Shown here one piece after another: positions 17,117-25,601 of a DNA stretch of 41,923 bases. The stretch is taken from contig CAJTUF010000011.1 in NCBI GenBank assembly GCA_910579675.1, positions 1 through 41,923 on the forward strand. The letters are read 5' to 3'. The stretch's first letter is position 1. Each line of letters starts with the position of its first letter. Made by a program: the position numbers and the translations under genes. The notes under the pieces were generated by a model. It searched no databases and was not told where the DNA came from. It was given only the letters and a program-made list of their open reading frames with translations. Source of the stretch: an uncultured Muribaculaceae bacterium. Its GTDB lineage: Bacteria; Bacteroidota; Bacteroidia; Bacteroidales; Muribaculaceae.

Positions 17117-18985
17117 ATGGATATCCGTCAGCTTGTCTCAGCCCTGATTGTCATGATGGCCTGTTCTAACCTCTGTCAGGCAGCCGCACCTAAGATCGAC
17201 CGCATCGATCCGCCCCATTGGTGGACCGGCATGGCCTCCGACACCCTGCAGCTGATGGTTTATGGACCGGGAATTGCTTCCGCAACTCTCACCCTACCCG
17301 ATCCCGACAACGACGTGGAGATTATCGAAACTGTCGCTCCCGGGTCGCCCGACTATCTCATTGCCTATCTCAAGGTGGGCCGCGACGCACGTCCGGGATT
17401 GCTCAACCTCGACTTCACCACCCAGGCGGGGTCAGCCCGACGCGCCTTTGAGTTGCGCCCGCGCAACACCCGCGGGGCCGCCGGTTTTGACGCCTCCGAT
17501 GCCCTTTACCTCATAATGCCCGACCGCTTTGCCAAAGGGCAGGCAGCCAACACCGGTCATGAGCGCGACGGACTGCGCTACCCCGCGCCCGATGAGCCCG
17601 AAAATCCCAACGGGCGCCATGGAGGCAACATTGCCGGCATGACCGCCCATCTCGACTATATAGACTCGCTCGGTGTCACTGCCATCTGGGTCAATCCGGT
17701 CCTGAAAAACGATATGCCCGGCGGATCATACCACGGATATGCCACCACCGACTATTATGCCATAGATCCCCGGCTCGGCACCAACGATGAATGGATCGCT
17801 TTTGTCGATTCTTGCCACTCGCGGGGCATAAAAGTGGTGATGGACATGATATTCAATCACTGTGGATCCGGACATCCGTGGCTCGAAAATCCTCCCGCCG
17901 ACAATTGGTTTAACTTCCCCGACTCGATGGAGATCACCAACCACCGGCTCTCCACACTCTTCGACCCCTACGCCTCCGACTACGACCGCAAGCGCGCCAC
18001 CGACGGATGGTTTGTCAAAGAGATGCCCGACCTCAACGAGCGCAATCCCCACCTCAAGCGCTACCTGATCCAAAACTCCATATGGTGGATCGAGGAGAGC
18101 GGCATCGACGGCATACGCATGGACACCTATCCCTATGCCGACTTCCATGCAATGGCCCGATGGTGCCGCGACGTTGAGCGCGAATATCCGCAGTTCAACA
18201 TCGTGGGCGAGTGCTGGTATGCCCATGAGGCCCCCGAAGCATTCTGGCAGCGAGGATCAAAGGTCAACCCACTCGGCGATCCATCGCTCCCCACTGTGAT
18301 GGATTTCAAGCTCATGACCATAGCGCGCGATGCTTTCTCATCCGAGACTGTGCCTTATGCTGCACCCGGAGTGTCGCTCGGCCTCAACGACATATACAAC
18401 CATCTCGGCTACGACTTCCTGCTCCCCGATCCCAAGCACATACTCACCTTCCTCGATAATCACGACACCGACCGCTTCCTGCTGGAGGAGCCCACCGATC
18501 TCTCACACTGGAAGCAGGCCATGACATTTCTCCTTACCTCGCGCGGCATACCTCAGATATATTACGGCACCGAGCTGCTCATGCACGGATCAAAAGAGGG
18601 CTCCGACGGCTTCATCCGTCTCAATGTGCCCGAGGCTGAGTTTACACGCGAAGGCCGGTCTGAGCTCCAGAATGAAGCGTGGGACTACCTGTCAACGCTT
18701 CTACACTGGCGTCGCTCTATACCCGGATTCTTCCCGGCTGCGAAGATGAAACACTTTGTGCCCATCGGGCCGGTATATGCCTATTCGATGTCGGCCCCGG
18801 GCATCGGACCGGAACAGATTTTCGTCATCCTTAACGGATCAGACACCGAGGCAACAATCGACACCACTCCATGGCGCGAAGCCATCGGATCACGCACAGA
18901 TTTTACCGATGTGGCCTCCGGCAATGCCGTGGCCATAACTCCCGAAATGACTCTCCCGCCACGTGCGGCACTCATTCTACACTGA
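17117..18985 (+). CDS. SusA-like periplasmic alpha-amylase/neopullulanase (GH13)
   Basis: A 622-residue secreted GH13 enzyme that cleaves alpha-1,4 (and possibly alpha-1,6) glucans. A signal peptide ends near NLCQA/A. An N-terminal immunoglobulin-like domain (about 25-125) is followed by the (beta/alpha)8 barrel. Conserved regions are DMIFNHCG (I), GIRMDTYPY with nucleophile Asp336 (II), VGECW with acid/base Glu365 (III) and FLDNHDTDR with Asp450 (IV). Size and domain order match Bacteroides SusA and cyclomaltodextrinase-type enzymes. It is not beside susC/susD here but directly behind topA and the pseudouridine synthase gene. A 10-bp hairpin follows. Confidence 0.92.
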   Translation: MDIRQLVSALIVMMACSNLCQAAAPKIDRIDPPHWWTGMASDTLQLMVYGPGIASATLTLPDPDNDVEIIETVAPGSPDYLIAYLKVGRDARPGLLNLDFTTQAGSARRAFELRPRNTRGAAGFDASDALYLIMPDRFAKGQAANTGHERDGLRYPAPDEPENPNGRHGGNIAGMTAHLDYIDSLGVTAIWVNPVLKNDMPGGSYHGYATTDYYAIDPRLGTNDEWIAFVDSCHSRGIKVVMDMIFNHCGSGHPWLENPPADNWFNFPDSMEITNHRLSTLFDPYASDYDRKRATDGWFVKEMPDLNERNPHLKRYLIQNSIWWIEESGIDGIRMDTYPYADFHAMARWCRDVEREYPQFNIVGECWYAHEAPEAFWQRGSKVNPLGDPSLPTVMDFKLMTIARDAFSSETVPYAAPGVSLGLNDIYNHLGYDFLLPDPKHILTFLDNHDTDRFLLEEPTDLSHWKQAMTFLLTSRGIPQIYYGTELLMHGSKEGSDGFIRLNVPEAEFTREGRSELQNEAWDYLSTLLHWRRSIPGFFPAAKMKHFVPIGPVYAYSMSAPGIGPEQIFVILNGSDTEATIDTTPWREAIGSRTDFTDVASGNAVAITPEMTLPPRAALILH

Positions 18986-19029
18986 CCGGGAGCCAGCACC
19001 TCCTCCCGGCAGTTGCATATTTATACGCT

Positions 19030-19056
19030 GCGACACATACTAAACCTATGTGTCGC
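19030..19056 (+). terminator. Hairpin after the GH13 gene
   Basis: A perfect 10-bp stem GCGACACATA / TATGTGTCGC with a 7-nt loop. The downstream T-run is weak (GCGCGTTTGTT), so termination efficiency is uncertain. Confidence 0.65.
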
Positions 19057-19139
19057 GCGTTTGTTACAATGTAAGGAAGGCATATTCGCTGATATGCCGC
19101 TCATCTTTTTCAAGACACGAATCCACAGTCTTACCCCTC

Positions 19140-20219
19140 ATGCCAATACCCAACCCAACCGACGCATCAATTATCCTCACATACCGCTGTCCCATGCGCT
19201 GTAAGATGTGCAACATATGGCAGAACCCTACCGACAGGACGCGTGAGATCACAGCCGCTGACCTCACCACTCTCCCGCGCCTCAAATTTATCAACCTCAC
19301 AGGAGGCGAGCCATTTATCCGCGAGGATCTTGAGGAGATTGTCGAAGAGTGCTACCGCCACACCGACCGCATTGTGATCTCAACCTCCGGATGGTATGCC
19401 GACCGGGTTGTGAAGCTCGCCCGGCGGTTCCCAAATATCGGGATACGCATATCTATCGAGGGATTGTCGCAGAAAAACGACGAGTTGCGTGGCCGCGAAG
19501 GTGGTTTTGACAAAGGTCTCACCACTCTTCTCACCCTAAAGGATATGGGACTTAAAGATATAGGCTTCGGATGCACAGTGTCAAACCACAATTCCAGCGA
19601 TATGCTCGAGCTCTATAAGCTTTCGCGCTCGCTTGGACTGGAATTTGCTACCGCCGCTTTCCACAATTCCTACTATTTCCACAAGAGCGACAATGCCATC
19701 ACCAACCGCGAGCGGGTGATCGACGACTTCAGACAGATCATAGAATGGCAGCTCAAGGAAAAACATCCCAAGAGCTGGTTCAGAGCTTTCTTCAATATGG
19801 GCCTGATCAACTATATCGAGGGGCGCCCGCGTCTGCTCCCATGCGAGGCCGGCACCACCAATTTCTTCATAGACCCCTATGGCGATATATATCCCTGCAA
19901 TGGTCTGGAAGAGAAATACTGGAAAGAGTCGATGGGCAATATCCGCTCTGCTTCGTTTGATGAGATATGGAGCAGCGATCAGGCCGCCCGAGTGCGCGAA
20001 TTGGTCAGATCGTGCCCTAAAAACTGCTGGATGGTAGGCACAGCCTCTCCGGTAATGAAGAAGTATATCACACATCCTGCCCGATGGGCTCTTACCAACA
20101 AGATGAGAAGCCTTCGGGGGCTCAAACCTTGCTATGTAAAGGATCGCTACGACGTAGGGCAGGATCCGCGACAGGGCGACTTGCGCACCCCCTCACCGGA
20201 GGAGAGGGCCGGAAAATGA
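19140..20219 (+). CDS. Radical SAM protein with SPASM-like C-terminal cysteines
   Basis: A 359-residue radical SAM enzyme. The cluster motif CPMRCKMC is near residues 19-26, followed by NLTGGEPFIREDL (SAM-binding GGE). The C-terminal part has further cysteines (LLPCEAG, IYPCNG, SCPKNCWM) in the arrangement of a SPASM-type auxiliary Fe-S site. The substrate is unknown; related enzymes modify peptides or small molecules. The frame is open to an ATG at 19050, but that start lies inside the hairpin after the GH13 gene, so the ATG at 19140 is chosen. The last 20 residues are a loose charged tail, and its TGA overlaps the ATG of the glycosyltransferase gene (ATGA). Confidence 0.85.
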   Translation: MPIPNPTDASIILTYRCPMRCKMCNIWQNPTDRTREITAADLTTLPRLKFINLTGGEPFIREDLEEIVEECYRHTDRIVISTSGWYADRVVKLARRFPNIGIRISIEGLSQKNDELRGREGGFDKGLTTLLTLKDMGLKDIGFGCTVSNHNSSDMLELYKLSRSLGLEFATAAFHNSYYFHKSDNAITNRERVIDDFRQIIEWQLKEKHPKSWFRAFFNMGLINYIEGRPRLLPCEAGTTNFFIDPYGDIYPCNGLEEKYWKESMGNIRSASFDEIWSSDQAARVRELVRSCPKNCWMVGTASPVMKKYITHPARWALTNKMRSLRGLKPCYVKDRYDVGQDPRQGDLRTPSPEERAGK

Positions 20220-21340
20220 AGGTTGTGGTGATTGGCACCAGAGGCATACCCGACATTCAGGGCGGGGTGGAGACTCACTGCGCCGGGTTGTATCCATGCC
20301 TGGCCGATATGGGTGTCGACGTCACTCTGATCCGTCGCAAGAATTATGCCGATGCCCTGGCTTCGGCCCGCGGTCTCGATAGCTGGCAAGGAGTGAAGCT
20401 GATCGATGTCCCGGCACCCAAGCGCAAGAGCCTCGAAGCGATCGTCCACACATTCAGGGCTGTGCTGAGGGCTCGGTCGCTAAAGCCCGACATTCTGCAC
20501 ATCCATGCCATCGGCCCGGCAATCATGGCGCCGCTCGCAAGATTGCTCGGCATGAGGGTTGTGATGACCAACCACGGTCCCGACTACGACCGCTCAAAAT
20601 GGGGAGGCATGGCCCGTCGGGTGCTTAGGCTCGGAGAGCGTTTCGGATCCATGGCAGCCAACCGCATAATAGCCATCTCTCCGCTTATAGCCTCGATTGT
20701 GAGCCGGAAGTATGGCAAGGAGTGTGTGGTGATCCCCAACGGAGTTGCGCGCCCTGAAATACCAGCCTGCTCCGATGCCATCCTTGCTTCCTTTGTCCTT
20801 ACCCCACGGAAATATATCCTCGCCCTCGGGCGCTTTGTGCCCGAAAAAGGTTTTGACCGCCTCATCGACGCTTATGCATCTCTACGTGCATCCGGACGGA
20901 TAGACCGTGCCATAAGGCTCGTTATAGCGGGCGACGCCGACCATGAGGATGATTATTCACGCGCTCTACGACGCAAGGCGGCCGGGGTGAAGGGGGTTGT
21001 GCTCACCGGATTTATCAGTGGCGACACCCTCAAGGCTCTCACCGCCAATGCCGCTCTGTTTGCCATGCCATCGACCCATGAGGGCTTGCCCATTGCTCTC
21101 CTCGAAGCCATGAGCTATGGCATAGATGTGGCCACGAGCGACATCCCCTCATGTCTGCTCCCCGAGCTGCTCCCCGACGATCATTATCCGGTGGGATCCG
21201 ACGTAGCTCTTGCCCATCTTCTGGCTGCAAAGATCGACAGACGAGCCACACCGCGTGCCTACGACATGAGCCGCTATTCATGGCCGGCCATTGCGCGCGC
21301 CACCCTCGATGTGTATCGGTCGGTGGCGCCCGGCAGCTAA
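20216..21340 (+). CDS. GT4-family glycosyltransferase
   Basis: A 374-residue retaining glycosyltransferase of the GT-B fold. N-terminal VVVIGTRGIPDIQGGVETHCAG is the acceptor-side glycine-rich loop seen in DUF1972/GT4 proteins. The C-terminal half has YILALGRFVPEKGFDRLIDA, VVLTGFISGDTL and the donor-binding MPSTHEGLPIALLEAMSYG with the EX7E glutamates. It probably adds a sugar to a cell-surface polysaccharide or lipid carrier; donor and acceptor are not deducible. The chosen ATG at 20216 overlaps the radical SAM stop by four bases and is preceded by GGAGAGGGCCGG, an unusually purine-rich stretch for this genome. A longer reading from 20084 is unlikely. Confidence 0.88.
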   Translation: MKVVVIGTRGIPDIQGGVETHCAGLYPCLADMGVDVTLIRRKNYADALASARGLDSWQGVKLIDVPAPKRKSLEAIVHTFRAVLRARSLKPDILHIHAIGPAIMAPLARLLGMRVVMTNHGPDYDRSKWGGMARRVLRLGERFGSMAANRIIAISPLIASIVSRKYGKECVVIPNGVARPEIPACSDAILASFVLTPRKYILALGRFVPEKGFDRLIDAYASLRASGRIDRAIRLVIAGDADHEDDYSRALRRKAAGVKGVVLTGFISGDTLKALTANAALFAMPSTHEGLPIALLEAMSYGIDVATSDIPSCLLPELLPDDHYPVGSDVALAHLLAAKIDRRATPRAYDMSRYSWPAIARATLDVYRSVAPGS

Positions 21341-21355
21341 CCCCCTTTTATTAAC

Positions 21356-21385
21356 CCGAGTGCTTGCTACCTCGTAAAAAACAAG
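21356..21385 (+). promoter_or_regulatory. preQ1-I-like riboswitch
   Basis: A compact H-type pseudoknot can be drawn. P1 is CGAG (21357-21360) with CTCG (21371-21374). Loop TGCTTGCTAC contains CTTG (21363-21366), which pairs with CAAG (21382-21385). The connecting strand is the A-rich TAAAAAA (21375-21381). This is the architecture of the class I preQ1 riboswitch, and the GCTAC segment and A-rich strand match the known ligand-binding and minor-groove elements. The second P2 strand ends four bases before the ATG of a queuosine-precursor transporter, which implies translational control by ligand. The fold was drawn by eye and not computed. Confidence 0.75.
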
Positions 21386-21389
21386 ATTT

Positions 21390-22076
21390 ATGTCACAAAC
21401 CTCCAATCCCCTCCCCTCAGGCGCTGTCGGCGCCTCACCTATCACCCCCACATTTCTCATCCTCACGGTGCTCTTCTGCGTATGCCTCATCGTGAGCAAT
21501 CTGATGGAAATCAAGACAGTCGAACTCGGCCCGCTCACCATCACCGCCGGTGTCGTGGTATTTCCCATCAGCTATATACTCAACGACTGCATCACCGAAG
21601 TCTACGGTTTTTCCAAGGCCCGCTTTGTGATCTGGCTCGGATTTGCGGCCAATCTGCTGGTGTCGCTCCTGCTCCAGATAGGCATACTCCTCCCCGGCAC
21701 CCCCGATTGGACAGGCCAGGAAGCGATGGAGCTTATCTTTGGTGCTGTGCCCCGCATCTTTGCCGCGAGTTTCATAGCTTTTCTATGCGGCTCGCTGGCC
21801 AACGCCTGGATCATGAGCCGCATGCACCGCGCCGCAGGAGGCTCACGCGGATTCTCGCTCAGAGCGGTAGTGTCTACTCTCGGTGGCGAGAGCATCGACT
21901 CCTCGCTCTTTTTCCCTATTGCATTCGGAGGGATTCTCCCCTGGAGCGTGATAGTGTCGCTCATAGTGAGTCAGGCACTGCTCAAGACGCTCTATGAGAT
22001 TATTGTCCTCCCCATTACCATTATTGTAGTGAAGCGGCTGCGCCGCTACAATCCCCTGCCCGATGAACTCTATTGA
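21390..22076 (+). CDS. Queuosine precursor transporter (YhhQ/VUT family)
   Basis: A 228-residue inner-membrane protein with about six transmembrane helices, of the YhhQ/DUF165 (VUT) family that imports preQ0/preQ1 for queuosine tRNA modification. Visible family features are FPISYILNDCITEVYGFSKAR, with the conserved Asp/Glu pair after the second helix, and STLGGESIDSSLFFPIAFGG near the C-terminal half. The preQ1-I-like element four bases upstream fits import of a queuosine precursor. The 3' end overlaps the HAD hydrolase gene by 14 bp. Upstream, the glycosyltransferase stop is only 49 bp away and no separate promoter was seen, so transcription may come from that unit. Confidence 0.9.
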   Translation: MSQTSNPLPSGAVGASPITPTFLILTVLFCVCLIVSNLMEIKTVELGPLTITAGVVVFPISYILNDCITEVYGFSKARFVIWLGFAANLLVSLLLQIGILLPGTPDWTGQEAMELIFGAVPRIFAASFIAFLCGSLANAWIMSRMHRAAGGSRGFSLRAVVSTLGGESIDSSLFFPIAFGGILPWSVIVSLIVSQALLKTLYEIIVLPITIIVVKRLRRYNPLPDELY

Positions 22077-22791
22077 TACCTCAAACGTAAAAGTGGTCTG
22101 GATCGACCTCGACGACACTCTCATCGACTTCAAAGCCAATTCGCGCTCGGCGCTCACCCGCCTTTGGGCCGACCATGGATTCAGCCGTTTCTGGCCTTCG
22201 GCCGACGAATGGATCGCAGCCTACGAAGGCCATAACATCCCCCTGTGGGTCGACTATTCGGTGGGCCTTATTGATGTAGCCACCCTGCGGGTGGAGCGTT
22301 TCCGGCGCCCGCTCGCCGATGCCGGAATGCCCGATTCAGAGATCTCCGCCATCTATTCCGATCTCGACCGCGAGTATCTCGACAATCTTGCCATGGAAAA
22401 GCGACTCCTGCCGGGTACCTTGACCCTGCTCCAGTATCTGCGTGCAAAGGGATTCATTATCGGGGTGCTCTCAAATGGATTTGCAGAAGTGCAGCACCGC
22501 AAGATAAATCGCGCAGGGCTTACCCCATTGATCGACCTCACGGTGCTGTCAGACGATATAGGAGTCACCAAACCCGACACCCGGTTGTTCCGCTACGCCC
22601 AGAGCCTCACCCCATGGCCTTCCGATCCCTCAGCCCACATCATGATAGGCGATAATCCAGCCACCGACATCGGTGGAGCACTCAAAGCCGGCTGGGGCGC
22701 CGTATGGTTTAACCCGCGCCACTTGCCCGACACTCCCGAAGGGGCCGCGTGTGTCGACTCGCTCATGTCTATTCCCGCCCTCTTCGGCTGA
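22063..22791 (+). CDS. HAD-superfamily hydrolase (YjjG-like nucleotidase)
   Basis: A 242-residue HAD phosphatase with WIDLDDTLIDF (nucleophile Asp and acid/base Asp), GVLSNGF (motif II), a Lys in VTKPDTRLF (motif III) and IMIGDNPATDIGG (motif IV). A helical cap lies at about 25-95. Overall it resembles the YjjG/REG-2 group that dephosphorylates pyrimidine nucleotides, but HAD specificity cannot be assigned from motifs alone. It overlaps the transporter gene by 14 bp and is likely co-translated with it. Confidence 0.88.
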   Translation: MNSIDTSNVKVVWIDLDDTLIDFKANSRSALTRLWADHGFSRFWPSADEWIAAYEGHNIPLWVDYSVGLIDVATLRVERFRRPLADAGMPDSEISAIYSDLDREYLDNLAMEKRLLPGTLTLLQYLRAKGFIIGVLSNGFAEVQHRKINRAGLTPLIDLTVLSDDIGVTKPDTRLFRYAQSLTPWPSDPSAHIMIGDNPATDIGGALKAGWGAVWFNPRHLPDTPEGAACVDSLMSIPALFG

Positions 22792-22873
22792 AAAAAACGA
22801 TTGCCTGCGGATATATTTCCACCTCCCTGACGTTATATAGATACAACATTCATCATAAAATCAAACAGAACCT

Positions 22874-23449
22874 ATGAAACACATCCTCACACTGGCAGGC
22901 ATGATGGCAGCTGTCATTATAGCCTCATCCTGCTCCACAAGCCACACCTTGGTCGACGATCAGGGCAATCCACTGAGCAAGGAGCAGCTCAAGCAGTATC
23001 AGGCTACACTCGACTCGCTCACGGTAGCCGCAGCACACAATGCCGTCGAATCACACGACTTTGTAGTGGAAGCCGACAAGCTGGTGTTCCGCGACGGGTC
23101 AGCGGCCTATGTGACACCCTCCACCAACTTCATCTCCCTTATCGGCAATAAGGCTGTGGTGCAGGTATCACCATTCCGCTCCTTCGGCGGCCCAAATGGC
23201 GTAGGCGGTATCACACTCAACGGCACCACGTCAACCATCAAGATCACCCACGACAAGCGAGGCAACACCGACTTGTCGATGATTGTCACCGGCCCTGTGA
23301 TGTCGGCCACTGTCACCATGACCCTCTATAAAGGCACCGACCGTGCCACCGTGCGCATCTCGTCTAATTTCCGCAACAGCAAGGTGACGCTCGAAGGCCG
23401 GGTCATGCCGTCGGAAATGTCGACAGTAGTCAAAGGCAACTCCATCTGA
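22874..23449 (+). CDS. DUF4251 lipoprotein
   Basis: A 191-residue lipoprotein with signal sequence and lipobox IASS/C (Cys about residue 20). The domain that follows resembles DUF4251, known only from Bacteroidota: FVVEADKLVFRDGSAAYVTPSTNFI, ISLIGNKAVVQVSPF and TMTLYKGTDRATVRISSNF. No biochemical function is known. It is probably anchored to the inner leaflet of the outer membrane and faces the periplasm. It is convergent with the coiled-coil lipoprotein gene, with a hairpin between them. No clear -7 element was found in the 82 bp before it. Confidence 0.8.
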   Translation: MKHILTLAGMMAAVIIASSCSTSHTLVDDQGNPLSKEQLKQYQATLDSLTVAAAHNAVESHDFVVEADKLVFRDGSAAYVTPSTNFISLIGNKAVVQVSPFRSFGGPNGVGGITLNGTTSTIKITHDKRGNTDLSMIVTGPVMSATVTMTLYKGTDRATVRISSNFRNSKVTLEGRVMPSEMSTVVKGNSI

Positions 23450-23496
23450 TCTCCTTCCGATCCCGACCCGGGACATACCATACAGATAACAAGCGA

Positions 23497-23527
23497 AGAG
23501 GAGCGACATCCCACATGCCGCTCCTCT
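23497..23527. terminator. Hairpin between convergent genes
   Basis: A perfect 9-bp inverted repeat AGAGGAGCG / CGCTCCTCT with a 13-nt loop, placed between the DUF4251 gene and the convergent lipoprotein gene. No T-run on either side, so its strength as a terminator is doubtful. Confidence 0.5.
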
Positions 23528-23549
23528 CCTGTCTACTTGCTTTGTCGTT

Positions 23550-24416
23550 TCAATCTATCTGTATGACGAGGTAATTGCTCATGCTCCAGAACAAGTCGGG
23601 CGAAGTAATCACCAAGCTCTTGTCTTTTCCAGTTTCGATTATTTGATATGAATCTTCAGGATGGTTGGTAAGAATATTTATTTTGTCCGAGTGTAAGTCT
23701 ATGTCAGAAAGGGTACGTTTATCTCCAACGGTAAACAGTCCTTTGTCGAAGCCACCCTTATTGAGAGTGGTGCGTCGCAGGAAGCCGGTCTGTATTATCC
23801 TGTGCTCTTTCAACACTGATTTGCCGGCAATAAGATAGTAACAGGTATTCAATTCGTTGACGAGCTTTTCCGACTCAGCCTGAGCCTCTCCGAGCTCTCG
23901 GCTCACCGTCACTACAGTGGTAGAGAGTGAATCCACCTCCGAGCTCAGGGCCTCGATGCGCCGGTTGGCCTGCGTGAGTTGACCTCTCAATATGTCAATC
24001 TCGACTGTCTGATTGTCGATGTTGCGGCGCAGCGCCTCCACTGTCAGGCGCAGCCCCTCGCTGTAGTGGGCTGAGTCCTGAAGGCGTTGCTCCACGGCTG
24101 CGAGCTCTTCACGCCGCCGTCGAAGCACCATCTGCAATTCTGTCATCTCGGCAAGGATATTTCTGCGGCGCAATGCATCAGTGGTGTCGCTGCTTGCGGC
24201 TGTCGTCATGATATTCTCAAGCCGACGTATCCTCTCCATGCTGTCAGATATCTCCGTCACCAGAGTGAGCAGCTGGTCGCGCTCCTCGATTGCATTGACC
24301 AATTCCTGCCGTGAGGTCTCCATCAGTGATTGCCGCACTTTATCCTGCCGATCATCTACACACGATAAAACCGGCAAAAAAAGCAGCGCAGCAACAAGAC
24401 GGTTGATTGGTTTCAT
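23550..24416 (-). CDS. Coiled-coil lipoprotein (possibly Cbp1-like)
   Basis: A 288-residue lipoprotein with signal sequence ending in LPVLS/C (Cys19). Residues about 25-195 form a nearly uninterrupted coiled coil rich in Glu, Arg and Leu heptads (RRRREELAAVEQRLQ, RGQLTQANRRIEALSSEVDS). A globular tail of about 90 residues follows, with strand-like pattern ending LVIQID. Proteins of this shape in Bacteroides have been compared with the collagen-binding glycoprotein Cbp1, but I cannot confirm that link here. A -7 element lies 24 bp upstream of the ATG. It is divergent from the LytS-type kinase gene. Confidence 0.7.
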   Translation of the reverse strand: MKPINRLVAALLFLPVLSCVDDRQDKVRQSLMETSRQELVNAIEERDQLLTLVTEISDSMERIRRLENIMTTAASSDTTDALRRRNILAEMTELQMVLRRRREELAAVEQRLQDSAHYSEGLRLTVEALRRNIDNQTVEIDILRGQLTQANRRIEALSSEVDSLSTTVVTVSRELGEAQAESEKLVNELNTCYYLIAGKSVLKEHRIIQTGFLRRTTLNKGGFDKGLFTVGDKRTLSDIDLHSDKINILTNHPEDSYQIIETGKDKSLVITSPDLFWSMSNYLVIQID

Positions 24417-24439
24417 GCTCCCTTGGAGTTATTTCGATG

Positions 24440-24447
24440 CAAAGATA
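24440..24447 (-). promoter_or_regulatory. -7 element TATCTTTG for the coiled-coil lipoprotein
   Basis: A TAnnTTTG match on the minus strand, giving a leader of about 20 nt. No TTG at -33 spacing. Confidence 0.5.
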
Positions 24448-24522
24448 GTCTTTATCCCGAAGCCCCGCACATATCTGTCAATAAACAACACAAATGTGTC
24501 AACAAACGGAAGGCACTCCGAC

Positions 24523-24553
24523 TTGCATCTCAGCGTCGGGTGAACTACCTTTG
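24523..24553 (+). promoter_or_regulatory. Complete -33/-7 promoter of the two-component operon
   Basis: TTG at 24523-24525 and TACCTTTG at 24546-24553 are separated by exactly 20 bp. Four bases later comes the ATG at 24558, so the transcript should begin at or one base before the start codon. It fixes the start of the kinase gene, although the frame is open further upstream. Confidence 0.8.
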
Positions 24554-24557
24554 CAAC

Positions 24558-25589
24558 ATGATATCAACCGAAAACAATTCAGCGCGCCTGCTCGACCTCT
24601 TTTTCTGCCTGGTCTTTATGCCTTTTTTGGTATTTCTCGGACCGGCCCACTCATGGATGGGCTCCTGGACGCTTTTCTTCCTCATCACCACAGCCTATCT
24701 CTACGGTTGCTATTTCCTCATCCAGAGGGTCAACTTCCCTGCGCTGCTTATCGAGCGGCGATTTGCCCGGATTGCAACCGTGGGCGCTGCGCTGATTTTC
24801 ATAACCTATCTGCTGTCGCGCTATCCGCTTCCGGCTCTCGACTTCGTCACTCCAGCCATGAGCCAATACCAGACCCAGCTGCGCGACTTCGGAGTGTCGG
24901 TCTCGCTATGGCTCATGTTTTCGCTCGTGGTAGGATATGCTCTCACTGTGTCGTTTGTCAAGGAGCTCTACGGCCAGCTCTTCCTCAAGAAAAAGATCGA
25001 GGCGCAGCGCGACAAGGCCGAGCTTGCGGTTTTCAAAGCCCAGATCAGTCCTCACTTCCTTTTCAACACCCTCAACTCGCTCTATAGCCTCGTGATAGGC
25101 ACATCGCCCAAAGCTGAAGATGCTTTCATCAAATTTACCGACATACTCAAATACACTTATATCACCATCGAGAAGGAGACAGTGGCTGTGGCCGATGAGA
25201 TTGCCTACATCGGAAGCTATATCGACCTTCAGGCTATACGTCTCAACTGCCACACCTCCGTTAACTGGAATTTCGATATCGACGATGACTCTCTCCGGGT
25301 ACCTCCGATGCTTATGCTCACATTTGTCGAAAATGCCTTTAAATACGGATCGTCGACAAGCATCGACTGCACTATCGACATAACCCTCTCCCTGCGCGAC
25401 GGTCTTCTGCGCTTCGAGACCCGAAATCATGTAATGAAGCATCAGGACCAGTTTAGAAAAGATATTCCTGTAGGTGTTGAAAATTCACGCGCACGACTGG
25501 CTGCACTATTCCCAGGACGCCACACTCTTTTAGCAGAGAATGCGCCCGACGGGACTTTCCACGTTTTACTAACTATTAAGCTCAAATGA
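24558..25589 (+). CDS. LytS-type sensor histidine kinase
   Basis: A 343-residue inner-membrane kinase of the His_kinase (LytS/YehU) family. Four transmembrane helices (about 12-29, 37-54, 72-88, 112-134) are followed by a coiled linker. The phosphoacceptor block is FKAQISPHFLFNTLNSLY with His166. A HATPase domain has VPPMLMLTFVENAFKYGSS (N box) and a G-box-like PVGVENSRARL. No extracellular sensor domain is visible, so sensing is probably through the membrane segments. The start at 24558 is set by the promoter. The regulator gene follows after 12 bp. Confidence 0.92.
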   Translation: MISTENNSARLLDLFFCLVFMPFLVFLGPAHSWMGSWTLFFLITTAYLYGCYFLIQRVNFPALLIERRFARIATVGAALIFITYLLSRYPLPALDFVTPAMSQYQTQLRDFGVSVSLWLMFSLVVGYALTVSFVKELYGQLFLKKKIEAQRDKAELAVFKAQISPHFLFNTLNSLYSLVIGTSPKAEDAFIKFTDILKYTYITIEKETVAVADEIAYIGSYIDLQAIRLNCHTSVNWNFDIDDDSLRVPPMLMLTFVENAFKYGSSTSIDCTIDITLSLRDGLLRFETRNHVMKHQDQFRKDIPVGVENSRARLAALFPGRHTLLAENAPDGTFHVLLTIKLK

Positions 25590-25601
25590 TCTGAACTGAC
25601 T

